A stretch of DNA of 64,000 nucleotides from Emergomyces orientalis (GCA_002110485.1 MOWL01000068.1:1054001-1118000), one strand, 5' to 3'; positions 49,197 through 62,500 are shown, numbered from the stretch's first letter. The notes: a model not told the origin generated them from the letters alone. Made by a program: numbers and translations.

Positions 49197-52100
49197 CTAA
49201 GCAGTCGTGAGGACATACCTGTGGCCGGACGATTAGCCTCGTTAGCCTTTAAACAATCCCGGGTAAAAGTAGTGTATATATATAGACACATACACGGAGA
49301 GAGCAAGAGAGAGAAAGTAAAGAAGCCGGGGGGGGACGAGGAGGGAAAACGGGCAGGGCAAAAGTGTTAAAAAAAACTCACGCAGTAATATTTTCCATCC
49401 TCTCCGATGTCAGCTTGAAACATATCTTCATAAACTCCTGCGCAAGCATTGGTTCCTTCCGTCTCAATTCCTTCCACTGCTCAATACCAAGGCGCCACAC
49501 TACACTATCCCCTTCCGCTCTGACAGTAGCTGTGCGCCGCGTCTCTCCGAAAAATGGTAACTCGCCACATGGCCGTCCTGCGACGATTAGCTCAAAATAA
49601 CTACCCTGCGGCGTCTGGTATTCCGCTCGCAACATCCCGGACTCGAGGAGGTAGAAGTTTGTTGCTTCCTCGTCTTCACGGTAGAGGACTGAATCTGCGG
49701 GTAATTCTTCTCGCGCGAAGTAGTTACAAGCAGGGAACCAGAAGTCTTCGTTTTCTTGTGTCAGGCCTTGGAATGTTTGGAGGAGGAGGGGGAGGGGCTG
49801 TTGGAAGGAGGACCATTTCTGGGATACGGTTTTGTTGGAGAGGGGATTGGCTTCCTCTTCGCGAAGGGTTGTTGTTGCTACTTGGTGGAGGTAATGGCCT
49901 CGGGGAGAGTTGAATAGTGTGTCGGGAAGTGTATGGGGTTGAGGTCGGGATACCTCTGTTTTATCATGTTAGATATATTGGAGTACATGACGTGAGATTT
50001 CAAGAACTTACCCAGAAATCGGGGAGGGTTGTGGTCGTCGTTCCCAATCATCGCGTCTTTGCGTTGATATAGGACTTTTAGGAGTTCATTTTCACAATAT
50101 TCCAGAGCGGAGTTCAGAGTTTCAAAAATTTCCACTTCGTTGTCCTTTCCAAAGAGACCTACATTCTGCAAGCTTTTCCCAACCTCCCCTTCCACGTCAA
50201 TCCCACTGATAATCATGTGCACCCTCCGTTTCCACAGGATCCTGTTCAACCGTGTGAAAGCCTCCGCGGCGGAGAAGTCTAATCCGTTCACACGAGTAAG
50301 GTCAAGAACAAGGAAACGTATAGGCTGGTCCTTGAACGTCTCCTCCTCGATCAAGCCCCGGACCCGTTTCTCGACGCTCACGATTGTACCAAAAAATAAA
50401 AAGCCGGCCAGTTTAATGACGAAAGTCTGTTTACCAGCGTCCCTGAGGAACCTGACATGCAGAGGATGTCGCCTCACGGTAGAAATGGCTACCTGACCGG
50501 AGTACGTTGCGGTGATTGCAGACTTCTGGGCCGTTTGGACAACGAAATTCATGCAGGCGAGGATTATACCGATGACAATTCCAATCACAAAGTCCCATGC
50601 TCCCATAGTTACAACGATTATCACCACCTAATTGCAGACAGTTTAGTAAATAGTGACAAGCGGCTTACCATCGAGCCGTAGCATGAATGTTGGCAGTAAA
50701 TAAGAGACTCACGGTCAGATATTCCAATGTATGCAGCTTCCCCCAGGTGTCCACCAACGCTTCATCCATTAGTTCTATCCCAAGCATGTAGATAAGGGCA
50801 CCGACGACCACTATTGGGATATAACCAATTATACCAGGACCCACAAGCATAATGCCAAATGTGGCCAAGGCCAGCATCACACCCGCCAAACGACTGTTAC
50901 CGCCACTACCAATGAAGAGTAAACTATTTGTATATACGAGGTAATTCTGTATGGAATTAGTAAACACCACGCCAATGTACCAGACTTCGCCCACATTTAC
51001 TTACCTGAATGCTGCCGAAGAATCCTGACATTGCGTTTGAAATGCCATGTGCGACAAGTTCCCTATCAACGTTCAGGTTGTCTTCGCCAGTTGAAATACC
51101 CAGGGCAGGGACGTTGATAGGCACATGTAGCACGCCGAAAAAAGTCAAAGCGAACATGGCAGGAATAGTTTCCGCGAGCGCTGGCCAATGTACAGCAGAA
51201 AAGTCTTGATGATCATCAGCGGCTTGTTTGTTTGAGGTGTGCTTTGGGAGGTGGATTGTTTTGCTCACCATATAATGTATAGAAATGGTACCAAGGTTCT
51301 GACGAGGATGGAGCCTCAAAAACCCATCCACGACTCCGTAAAGTCTCCAACGGGATATTTAAACAGAATTTGAAAATATAAAAGATAACACCCATAGATA
51401 TGAAATAGCCGCCAACAAGAAAATTCGACTTAACGAATCGCTTTATCACAAGCAAACCAATAGCACCGACAAGAGGTAGTGTCCAAAGAAAAATCGTATC
51501 AAACTGGAAAAGTCTTTCCAAAGTATCGAGGTTATATTCAAGACTGCCGGATAGGCGTGCTGATACCACAACTCCTGTAGCAACCAGAAACCACCCAACT
51601 CCGCCTATGCATCCGATTAAGATATGGCGGGGAAAGAATCCTATTAGCGACCCCAACTTGAAAGCTCCCATAAGGAAGAACACGGACCCAGTCAGTACAG
51701 AACTCATAGCATAAGCTAATATGGTGGTCGCAAGCACAGCTTTCTCATTCTGCTTGCCAACCCTATTGAGGATCATAAACGCCATTTTATGAAAAAATGG
51801 AACCACCTCGATCATCTCAGAGCCAACACCTCCCCTGAAAATCGAGCCACCACATGAGTATACAAGCTGAGCAACAATCGTACTGACATAGAACATGGAA
51901 ATGCCATCTGGGGCGAGGTGTGCAAATATTGGCTCACCCAAGGGGAAGAGAATCATTCCGTAAGAAAGGGCATCTAGGATATTGAGTAGGAGCCCTAGAA
52001 AGACGGCCGGAAGAAGGCTGGTAGGATAAACTATTCCCTTCCGCCAGATCACCCGTCTATCCCAGGCCTTCGGGTTAGGGCAACGGACACGCCAGGCACC

Positions 52101-52971
52101 TCCCCTTGTGCATATGGTGCGGAATTTATCCCAAGGCTTGTATCTAGTGGTCTGGCCTTCAACATCAACTGAAGTTGTGCCATAATCCCGACTCTTCGTT
52201 CGCGACGCAGAGAGAATAAGGGCAGTTCGTTCTGTATCTGGAGCTGTTGCATCGCGCGAAAGGGTGAGGGCTGGGTGCGAAAAGTCTTCCGGAATTAGCT
52301 CTTCGCTCAGCCCGTGATCATTTCTATTTGGGGTGGAATCGCGGATCATCGTAGTGAGGGCGGAAGCGCTATATATTGGAGACGGGTGGAAACCCTTGGT
52401 CCGAGAATGCGGTTCAGAGAGTTCGTCAGCCCGTCCTGGTTGGCTCTGGGTGTCTGGAGATCTATTTATATCACGTTGACCATCAACAAACATGCCGAAG
52501 GTATTAGGCATGCTCATTTGCGGCTCTGGGACGGCCGAGTCGGTACGGTCTCGCTCCCCATTAAACAACGCCAGCGATGCCAGCTCCGCCGTTTTTGCTC
52601 GAACACCACGAGACGAATATTGGCCGGCATCTGCCCCGGAAACAATGTATCTTAGTATGATACGTGGGGTAACGACTGCTAGTGGAGAAAGAGTGAAGCT
52701 CACCTAAAGAACCTCGAAAGGATCGGTGGTAAAACGACCGGAGGGGTGTCCTCTCATTGTGAGATGTAGAGTACGACATCGGGGAAGGAGAACTACCATC
52801 CTCCCATCGGCTAGATTGATATCCATCTGGGGGATTATTTGTAGAGGCGGGAATGTTCTCGCTTCCTTCGACGATTTGTGTATGCCTCAAACCCTCTTGT
52901 GCCTCGCGAGGGTGCGATTGCGTCGAAGACTGTGAAGCTCGCCGCCGCATTACCCCACCGCTCGCAACCAT
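49197..52971 (-). CDS. SLC26/SulP-family transporter with STAS and cyclic-nucleotide-binding-like domains (VSB1/YGR125W-like)
   Basis: Seven exons, 52971..52704, 52630..51269, 51204..51005, 50946..50713, 50627..50012, 49955..49382 and 49218..49197, give 1091 residues. Yeast Vsb1 (YGR125W, 1036 residues) acts at the vacuole in basic amino acid accumulation; orthologues are often annotated as sulfate transporters. The order is: a disordered N-terminal region of about 290 residues, a SulP membrane domain ([39 protein letters not shown] and others), a STAS domain ([20 protein letters not shown]), and a cNMP-like domain ([31 protein letters not shown]). The 22-nt last exon is placed by a GTGAGT donor after ENIT, a CACAG acceptor and a frame that closes as AYVLTTA-stop. 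Without it, the frame ends in Ala-stop. Substrate not proven here. Confidence 0.83.
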
Positions 52972-55616
52972 CTCGCCGTATCGCTACCCCAGGCGTTTCT
53001 CTGGCATATAAGAACCTGACGAGAAGGTGTAGAAGCTTAGGATAGGCCCCTGGTCGCTACTTTAAGGGCTTGAATTTGCTCCGGATGCATGCAGGCGGTC
53101 AGGAAACGAGTCCAACTCCTTGGAGGTGACAACACAAAAGAATATCGACGTGGGCGCAAAGGGGCTTAGGGATCCTCCATAATAGTTTTCCCACAAATGT
53201 TGGAGGTCATGAGGATCTCAACCGACGGGATATTGTCGTGAAGAGGGACAAGCTGGGACGAACTGAACAATTCGGCGACGAGGAAAGCATCAAAGCCCAA
53301 GTGTTCTAGGTTTTCCGCGCGCTGTCAAAAGGAAAAAGAAGCTCCAAAACTTGATCTGGAACCTGCTCCACCTCGGTTTTGCCCCGCCGCTAAACTAAAA
53401 CTCCCAAAAAAATATATACATCTAAACGAAAAAGGAAAAAGCAAATGTCCTCAATAATTGAAATTTCTGGTAAACGGCAGGTGTTTAAGCTACAGATACT
53501 AGAATATTTATTATTGCTATATGGCATCTGCCACTCTTCAAGATGCGCCCAATAGAAATGGCAGCATGTCATTTACTCTTTCACCCCCTGACAGATGAAT
53601 TAATTCTGCTACAGACAGTACAGCTTTTACTAGCGCATTTGATGAGGCAAAACTGGGGTGGAGTTCTTCACTAGCCTGGCAGCTGCAGGGTGCTATGCAG
53701 GGTGCAGCAGTGTGAACTATTTTCTCCGCTGTCATTCTTTGACAGGGAAAAGAGCCAAGGGAAGACTGAATTGCAAAGAGCCAGCTTAAAACTATTTGAG
53801 ACATGCAACTGAATGGGTCATGCAACTCAATTGTCAAAATTTATAGGGTGTGAGAAAATTTCTTGATGTTACATGCATGCATTTTGAAAGAAAGTCTTGT
53901 CTTGCTTGTTTTGATGTTTGAACTGGCTAGAAAAAAAAGAAAAAAAGAAAAAGAAGAAAGAAAAGTGCTCCATAGGATGGTTCATATTCTCACCTTGTAA
54001 GGTAAATACAGGAACATGTCATTGTGGGGGCAAAATTGTTTTAATTATCGAGCTGCTTTGCACTGCAATAGTGGGATCTCTTGATTTTGAATCATTTACA
54101 GTGTCGCTTCCAGGGCGAGGTTTGCGGCCAGTACTGCCCATTAAAGAGTGATTAGGACTGTGTCAGTCAATGCTCAAAGTTATGATAAACATGTATTTTG
54201 ACCATGTCACTTACAAATTGAGAGCGGGCAGGCTTTAGATAGATAGTTATTTATTATTTTCTTGACCAGTTTTCCAATTCCCCCCGTCCTTTGCCTTGTA
54301 TGTACAGTACATACATCTTGGTAAAATATGTGTGATGTTATGTTGATGGCTCTCCAGGTTGTTAACCTACCTATAATGTCATAGCTTGGAGTAGTCACTG
54401 TCCTGCAAGTGGGAGGAGGCACATCACATCGCGCAACTAAGCAATTCAGACAACGCATCAACATCTATAGTATTGATTCAGAGGAGAATGTTATTTAAAG
54501 TATGCAGAGCCATACCATCAATTGGAGATGGCCTAAGCTTTAAATAGCCCACAATCAGGTTGATAACAACACCCTCTAAATAAACTTTTTAAGCTTAAAT
54601 TTGTGTAGCCAATAGACGCCATTTGAGCGGTCAGAGCCCCATGGATGCCATGAAATGCAACAGCTTGCAGATGGTTTTATGCATCCCAACTTTTGTTCAT
54701 ATTTCCATTTTGCCTCCTCGCGTTCTTTTGGGTGACATGAAACGCGGCGCAGGGAGGCGTTGTTGGTTAATTCCCTTGAGCCTGGGTCGGAAAGCTTTAT
54801 GAGTCTGGCTGGCTTCATCAACGTCAGAGGAGAGATATCCGGTAAAACGCGAGAGGTTGCGGGCAAGGCTCCGGTTGGGATGCTACTCCGATGTGGTTTG
54901 CAATCGATGTGGAGAGATGTATAACATATAAATTCTAGTACCCTCTTACTCTCAATAACTCCGTCGTTCTTCGACGCATATGAATGCGCCGTTTTAACAG
55001 GAACAATGCCAACTTGGGCTGAGTAAGGGAAAGAAAATAGTTAGCCCCTTAGGGTGATTAATATCAATCCTACAGTGGAATGGATAAATCACTTTGCAGT
55101 ATTAGAGCATATATAGCTCAAAATGATTCAATCCTATCGGACAAAATTGCTCCTTATTCATGGACATTCCCCCGCCTTTCTAAGCTGACTCCGAACCAAG
55201 CCAATATCGTTCTTCTGTTGGCTAAAAAGGTCCATTGCCTTAGATATCCATAGTAGAACGGTATGGTTCGCTAATTGCAGTAGGCTTTCGTAGTCGTGCT
55301 GGGTATGGACTTCAAATGCTGCCGCTGCAGGGAATTTTCATCTTTGCCTCTTCGTGGAAGGCAACAATGGGATAGACGGCAGTTGCCCGGGAGAGCGGGG
55401 GCGGAACCGCCGGAATGGCGTTTCACATGGTAGTTGCGCGTGCAACGGAGGCACCGAAACAGTATAGCAATTTGTTCCTGTGCCAAGCTGATAATGGCCA
55501 TAGGGTAGCTCATATCCTCAGGGGAAGTTCGCAATGTTTGCTCAGTTCACCTCTAACGTAGTAACGAAGACAGGATAATGTCTCGCTAAAGGGCGTATCG
55601 TTTACGGGCCTGCATG
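52972..55616. other. 2.6-kb gene-free stretch with CpG-depleted segment
   Basis: Lies upstream of the transporter gene and beyond the PSF1 3' end. Bases 53000-53400 look like ordinary promoter DNA with normal CpG. From about 53521 to 54240 I count only 8 CpG in 720 bases. A perfect 8-bp inverted repeat with one central base lies at 54298-54314 and contains GTACAGTAC. The short ORFs show no recognisable protein. Decayed repeat DNA is likely in the middle part. Confidence 0.45.
54298..54314. repeat. Short perfect inverted repeat (GTATGTAC-A-GTACATAC)
   Basis: Two 8-base arms flank a single A. Alone it could be chance, but its core matches a 9-mer that recurs elsewhere in the gene-free DNA of this window. 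Confidence 0.7.
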
Positions 55617-56500
55617 TTAACTTAGTCGTTGCAGATATCCCTGCGCAATGAGCCGTTCAACATCGCCTAGCCGGACATAGAATTGACTGTTTTTCGTCAA
55701 CGTAATAGCACTATCGTCGAAGGCCAAAATGTTAGCAAACGAAAAAGAAACCTTAGCGCGAGAGATTATTATAGAAATAAAAACAGACATTCCGTCGAAG
55801 TAATTATCATGCTATAGAGAGTGTCATATAACCGAATGCTGAACTTACCCATACTCGGTCTGAATCTCGCCCGCATCTTTAAGCACGCGCACATCAATGA
55901 ACAAATCCTTTGGCGGCTCCAGACTACCTGTCAAGTCAATATCAATCCATTGTCCTTTATATGCCGCCAGCATATCACTGTACTGGCGAAAGTATTCCAT
56001 TTCCTCAGGACTGAGGGAATTTGCATGGCCACCACTACCACCGCCTTGAGCACCTGCACCACTCTGCTGTGTCTGTTCATCTAGCACGTCACGCCCCTGC
56101 CAGCAGAACTCTTCCAGTTTCTCCGCCCGCGCCCGGTGGTAGGCGAGCAGGCATCTTTTGTTGCGGCGCATAGATAAATGATCGACGAGCAGAGCGCAGG
56201 CAGTCGCGTGGTTCTCGGACGGGTTGAATGTGCCTTCGAACGGCTCTAAGATACGTGCTACATCTTTATCCAACTCGCGGACCTCGCGTGCCACCGAGCG
56301 TACCATTTCTGTCTGGTACGGCGGCAGGTGGGAGAGGGATTGCATGCGTTTGGCATGTTGGACCTGGTCGCCACAGAGTTTGGCTGAATTAGCACACAGC
56401 GCGGGTTATTTCTTGGAAACCTATGCAGATAGTGGAAATTGCGAGAATTTCGCAGATGGCATGCTTTTCTTACCAGTTTATTCCCCAGTTCCCCGTACAT
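55617..56500 (-). CDS. PSF1: GINS complex subunit PSF1
   Basis: Three exons, 56500..56474, 56363..55849 and 55710..55617, give 211 residues, the standard Psf1 length. GINS joins Cdc45 and Mcm2-7 as the CMG replicative helicase. Exon 1 encodes only MYGELGNKL, the conserved family start; exon 2 continues VQHAKRMQSLSHLPPYQTEM and holds the A-domain, with NHATACALLVDHLSMRRNKRCLLAYHRAR. Exon 3 gives the B-domain end, AITLTKNSQFYVRLGDVERL. A Gly/Ser/Gln-rich linker near residues 105-125 is a fungal insertion. The introns are 110 and 138 nt. Confidence 0.95.
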
Positions 56501-57455
56501 TGTGTGTTCGATTTAGGTATATCCGGGTCCTGCACCGCGGGGATTTGCTGCAGCTGTCAAACTGGTTCCTGCAGGGGATACTTCTATATTCTAGCGTACT
56601 GAACAATCGGAGCTATGCATGGGTTATTGGGATACCTCGCGCAGTCGTTATGGCCCGCCTGGGTTTGGGGGATTGGATATTCTGCGTTGGGGGGATGCTT
56701 TGCTTCGGGTTCCGTTGGTCTGGTGCCAAGACTCTGCGCCTGAAACAAACTTTCTTTCTGGCAGTCGAAGCTGCACTCAAAGCTCCACCAAGCATAATGG
56801 AAGCTTCTCCTTTACGTTCCCAGTCAGTCGGTGTTCTTTATTCTGTTTTTATATCATTGTTCATATTTCATTGAGCATTTTGTTGCTATTCTTTTGTTCT
56901 ATGTTTCTATTTTGACTTTACTTCTGCAACATGGCCTTTGTATAATAGCATGCTGCAGGTTTCACTCTTGGCGCTGTTTAATGTGAATGGCGGATCGATG
57001 GCTCTCTGCAGACAGCTGTCCTTCCCCCGACTTTTTGCGTCGTGGGAGAAGAAGTAGCCTCCCCTTTCAGTATTTGTGCTATTATTAGCAAATATACTAT
57101 GTCTGCTACAGTGCACCGACTGATGAAACGTGATCACAGGTGAAGGGAGTTCCATTCAAGCAAGTATTTCCCCAAGTCGTTGAATTGGTGACATTTTGAT
57201 GACTAGTACCTTGATGTTGAGGAAAGAGTGCGTCTTTGCTAGGGTTAAAGCATTTGAAAATTATAATATTCGATTAATCGCACTAACAAAAAACCAATAA
57301 TAAACTACAGTACAGTACATCCATGATAGGCCTGGTGTTGAGATCCCAAGCACTTGCCCAAATTGGTGCTCACCCAGGCCGCGAACAATTAAGAAAATGG
57401 ACCACGCAGTAATAAATCAAGAGAGAAGAAATAAAACAATATGGAATATCAATGA

Positions 57456-57487
<32 letters not shown>

Positions 57488-57878
57488 CGCCCAACCAGTG
57501 AATATAGCATGCATCCAAAATGAAGTTCGAAAACAGTGACAGAGAGAATGAAGACATACACAAACCCTTCCGACACCGACCACGAGCAAGAGCGAAGAAA
57601 GAGGAAAATCCAAAGAGCCGACCCTGACCTCTACAACGCCAAGACGTTCCGCAAAAAATTCAAAACCTTGAAGAAAATCCAAGTCCGTATTGGCGCCTTC
57701 CAGGATGTGGACATGAGAAATTAAAATTAAAAGAAAAGGCAAGAACAAAGTACATGAGTAGAATGGAAATGGGAGATTCGAAGACGAAGAAACCGTAATA
57801 TCTATGAACATTATCCGCGTCTACAATGCCCGGCCCACAGGATAACGGAAAGGGAAAAAGAACAGAGAGAAAGCAATT
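56501..57878. promoter_or_regulatory. PSF1 promoter region and 3' region of the HMG-box gene
   Basis: About 1.4 kb between two minus-strand genes. It contains GTACAGTAC at 57310-57318 and eight perfect AATC units at 57456-57487. The longer plus-strand ORF at 56224-56874 overlaps PSF1 and its promoter and has no family features, so I do not call it. Confidence 0.45.
57456..57487. repeat. (AATC)8 microsatellite
   Basis: Eight perfect tetranucleotide units downstream of the HMG-box gene stop codon, probably in or near its 3' UTR. Confidence 0.95.
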
Positions 57879-59597
57879 TCAAAGATGCTTTTGCTGGCTG
57901 TTACCGTACTCGAAGGGAGTACCAGTACTGATCCAGTCGTCAAATTCTCCCCCAGCATCAATCTGGTTTGCATTCCACATCTCACGTCCATCCATCGGTT
58001 GTTGCATACCAGGATGGAAACTGGATTGCGGATGATATCGTTCATCCTCTTCGCTAGCAATGCTAGTCCGGACGTAGTGTTGTTGTGCATTGGGAATTCG
58101 CCACATGTCTATTTGACCGTCATAGTTGGTCCCGTCGTTGGATGGTAGACTAGGTTGATTATCGAACTCGAGGAGCTGAGGATCGACTTGTAAGTCGTTT
58201 AGAGAGACTGGAGTTCTTTCTTGTGGAAGCGGCTGCTGTTGAAGTAAATCAGGATGTGCGTTGCCTGGAAGGCCGGCCAGAGCTCCTGGTCCGTCATACT
58301 GCATGCCTGGAACTCCCATTTTCTTGAAGGTCACGTCTTCGATATTGGGCCCTAACATGCTTTGGTGGATGGAGGGTTGATAATAGTGAGTTTGTTCAGG
58401 GGGAGAAATCATGCCAGGATGCGGCCGGCCAGGGTTTGACATTTGCCAAGATGATCGATTCATGTCACCGTTTAGATACATATCCCCATTTTGTTCGAAT
58501 GGCGTTCCCTGGCGGCTGTCGTACGAGCTATCGCGGTCCATAGGAGTGGGAGTGCGGCTTTGAAAACTGCCATCTTGGAGTGAAGCGCCAGACATTTGTC
58601 GAACGGGATTTTGATATGAAGGCATAGTGAAGTCTGGTTCGTTGATATCGCTATTGTCTTCTTCCTTCACGGGCAATGCCTTTTTCTTCTTGGGAGTGCT
58701 CGAGCTTTTGATTGGCACGAACTTGTAATTCGGATGCGCTTTATCGTGGTTGTCTCGTTCAATATTGGCCAGTCGTTCGTAGTAGTCTCTTACTTCCTGT
58801 GGCTCCTGCTGCCAGCTGATACCGGCTACCCGCGAGACAACCTGATGATTATTCTGAGAGCACCATTCCTTCGTTGCTTCCGCATATGCTGAGCGATACA
58901 ACATAAATGAATTCATCGGTCGTGGGATTTTGCCCTTTTTCTTGTCGACCTCCCTGAGCCGTTGTTCTGAGGATCGCGTCACATGGAGTTCCATGTCCCT
59001 CACTGGAATTCGTGACCCTTTTGTCAATTCGCTCAAAGGCCCTGGGACATGAATATCGTCGGTGCTACCTCGTTTGGCAGGGTTTCGCTTTCGCATTCTT
59101 GCGGTCCTTCTCACACGCGCCTTGTTGATGCGGCCGGAGGTAGGAGGTGAAGAGATTCGGCTCAGTGGGCCAAAGGATATTTGCGGCGCACACAGAGGTG
59201 CCTATAACATGATAGATTAACATTGGAGCAAGTTTAGGATTAATGCCACTGGCAAAGCCTACCATTTGGGAGTAACCAACCTCATCGCCGTTTCTGTATG
59301 AGCATGGAATCCCATAGTCGCCCTAATGAGTCGTTAGTTATGGGCTTTGCTTCAGATTACTGGCAGAAATGAAGCTATTCAGCTACGTACAGCAATTCTC
59401 GGTTGTCCGTTAGGGTCCATCTCAATACGGTTATACTGCAAAGCTGGAGATGGTGCTATTTGCATGTACATGCTGTCAACTTGCAGCTTTCCTTGGAGGT
59501 ATGTCGATCCAGGGCGCTGTATCGAACAGTTGCTGAGGTTGTGGGTTAGTTCTCCGTCTATTGACAGTGGAGGCGACGGCGGATGGGTATTTAACAT
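57879..59597 (-). CDS. HMG-box transcription factor
   Basis: Exons I can support: 59597..59391, 59322..59263 and 59201..57879, giving 529 residues from the ATG at 59597. The HMG box (about residues 180-255) begins IPRPMNSFMLYRSAYAEA and contains NNHQVVSRVAGISWQQEP and AHPNYKF. It is of the fungal MATA-HMG-like type, but the flanks are not those of a mating-type locus, so I do not call it MAT1-2-1. A Pro/Gln/Met-rich C-terminal region of about 270 residues may be an activation domain. Upstream of the HMG box, DPNGQPRIA joins GDYGIPCSYRNGDE, then APLCAPQISFGPLSRI. The donor after exon 2 could instead be at 59280 (six codons shorter). The frame stays open upstream of 59597 to a possible acceptor at 59664, so further 5' exons are possible. 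Confidence 0.78.
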
Positions 59598-62500
59598 TTC
59601 TTGCTCGAAATCTGTTTGCCGGTTGAAAGAAATGTAGAATTCCAGTTTCGCTTTCCAGGGAAACTATATCGACGACGTTGCAGGCCACAATACCCTGCTA
59701 ACTGAGTGGCTGCACAACCCGGAAGATTTGCCCTGAAGGTAAAAGGCAAAGCTGGGAGAGAAATTCCTGTGGGAATGAAAGTTGGAGGGAAACGAGCTTC
59801 CTATCTAGGGAGCTTGCAGTTGATGTGGAGAGTTTTATGTATTCTGGTTGGGTGGAGCCGCGCGGTGCTGTTGCATTCCTCAAAGCTCAAGCTTTAGGAG
59901 ATGAACCGTTACACCACTCTTTTCTCCAGTGGGATCGAGACTATGACTCTGTCTTAATTAGGTAACGAGCCGTCCCGGTCACTGAGGCCTGGTCCCTGAA
60001 GTGGCGTAGACCTGATTATTTTTGGTACGTAGGAGGGGCAAGGGGGGCCGATTGGTGAGAAGGCGGCAAAATTCTGCAACTATCTCTGACAGAAATTTGT
60101 TCCGGATGCGGAAGACCAAAAGTAGGGGGTTGGTAGAGCGGAGTACAATATGGCAGCGGTTCTCCAGAACGGTACCTTTGACGCTTTCCGGAGCTTTTTG
60201 TTGTTGCTGTTTGAGAAAAGGTGGATTATATTGGGGTAAAGAAACTTGGCGATGATGTTATTTTTGTGATGTGCTCTTTTCCTTGTCCGCTTTTTTATGC
60301 CCTTGTAAAACGATGCAAAGGGCAAAAGTTGAAGGAAGAAGCAGAAGGAGAGATGAAGAAAAGAAATTAGAACTTTCTAGCTTCAGGCCGCTTATAGATG
60401 AAGCTATTGCAATCACCCGCTCTTAAATGGGACAGCTTAGATCAATATCTGATAGCGTCCGAGAGAGCAGTGGTTCAGAGTCATGCAGCAGGTTAGGAAA
60501 CTGATCTAAACAAGTTTAGCAATCAGAACCTTGTCATTCAAAGCCAGGGGAAACAACGCAGGTACTACTAGTATGCATGGACTGGTGGGGGTTCAGGAAG
60601 GGGAAATGTTTCCTAAAGCAATTCTTTGTTTTGAAGGAGAGGGAGGAGGGGGCTGGGGAAAAGTATCTTTGTACTAACCATACGGAAGCAGTAACAGTAA
60701 AGAGGTCTCTGTTGTTGAAGACAAGAAAGGTGGGGGTAACTGAAATAGCCCCTTTGTGTTTATCTGGTCGTTTCGGTCTTGTTTTATGATTATGTTGTTT
60801 CTTTCCGTTTCACATAGGATTTGTTATGCCCAATTAGTTGGTGGGAAGTTTGGGGTAGAGGCGGATGAAAAATAGCTTGTGAGGGGAAATGTTGGATGGC
60901 GAAGGTCAAATGGTACGGAGGTCAGTGAGGGTGGAGGGTGGATGGATATATGAAGGAAGAGGCAACCTTTGGCGTTATTAGTACTTTGAGATTAAAATTC
61001 TAGAAGCAATATATTAAGGATATATAAGGTATATGTGTGGCTGTCAGGTGGTGGTACTCACTTGGCTTTTAATCTGGGTTGAGGAAGTAATGCACAGTGG
61101 TTTTGATATGAGAAAGATAGATCGACAAGAGCTGCTTAGCTTACACACACATTGATTCGCATTACAGTGCAGCAGGAGGAAAAGTTGGGCCAACCGGGGG
61201 GCCCATATTTCTATTTTATGTCTGCTCTCCGCTCTGCCATATACCAAATACCAGACTCTGACCCATGCTAACCGCAGGAGCAGGGCCAGCAGATGCAGCG
61301 AAAGGTGAGCCATAACTTCATCAGATCTTATTTTTATTTTTCTTATTTCTGTGGGTGGTGGGGAGATGGTGGGAAAGGTCCCAGATGTGGGTGAGGAGTG
61401 GGAGGGCAACTGGCAGTAACCCTCAGTAGTGGCAGGGAGAGACCACTATTGCTAAAACCGCTGCGGCCTCCTGTTGGTCCAGGAATTCTGTTTTCCGCAG
61501 AAAACCATGACCCTAAGCTTTTTACGGGGGCATAAAACCAACTGACATTGGCGGCGGCGGCAGGGATGCTGAGGGAAACTCAACTATGGTTCACATATGA
61601 TGGCGGACCATGATTCCCCTTGTCCTCCTCACTCCCTAGCTCAGTTCGCAGTACAGTCGCAAACAGCGAGGAGGTACAGACAGGGAAAGTAAATATAAAA
61701 TAAAATAAATAAAAAGGCGCCTGGGTGTTTTTAGTTTACCGGTTCCGTATTGGGCGATCGCCTTGTGGCTTGACCTAACGTAAACTCTGTCCGAGTAAGA
61801 GTTAATCTAAGATCGCATATACTAACGGTAATATAATTTTTCGAGTTTTGGCCCTCTTTTCACGCCTTGGTTTCTCCTCCCTCTCAGCGTGGATCGTTTT
61901 CTGCTCACCCTCACCAGGATTATCCTTAGAGACATATGTTCCGTACATCATTATATTACCTTTTGCACTTATTAATTTGGCACGATGGATCTCTAGGAAT
62001 GTTAGGCCCTACCCCCATGTCATGTACCGTATTGACGAAAAAAATCCAACAAAGCCAAATAGAACCAGAATAAGTAGGTGGTATCCTAAACATAATGCTA
62101 GATAAGGCCAGCGTATCATTTCTGTATGAGCTGGTACCTCAAGCTTTCCGGTAGTGGAATAATTTTCAACACGGCTTCAATAAATCAGCCGTTTCTGCGC
62201 TGTGAAATGCATTATAAGTGGTTTCCACCTTGTCGGGACAGAGAGAACCAGGTTGAATGCTGCTCTGGCCGCCCCCTCCCCCAACTAGCTTTTTGGCGCG
62301 ACATGGACAGGTTTCCCTTCTATGTTTTGTTAGGCACCCTGAAAATCTGAAAATTAGTCGCGTCAGTTAGTTACAAGTAAGGAGGGAGGAAAGCAATTAT
62401 CTTTGCCATTTTACACCATTGAGTATTGGAACGGCAATATGGACGGCGATATATCTGAACGGTCTCGGGAACTACCTTAAACGGCACGGAAGGTGGCAGA

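Noticed and set aside
54490..54575. TGTTAT...ATAACA ends resembling a tiny inverted-repeat element
   Set aside because: Six-base ends over about 85 bases occur by chance, and no target-site duplication is visible.
56224..56874. 216-codon plus-strand ORF
   Set aside because: It is antisense to PSF1 exon 2 and its promoter; PSF1 is certain and the ORF has no recognisable domain.
57879..59597. Mating-type locus (MAT1-2-1) interpretation of the HMG-box gene
   Set aside because: The HMG box sequence (NSFMLYRSAY) is not that of MAT1-2-1, and SLA2, APN2 and COX13, which flank the locus in these fungi, are absent.
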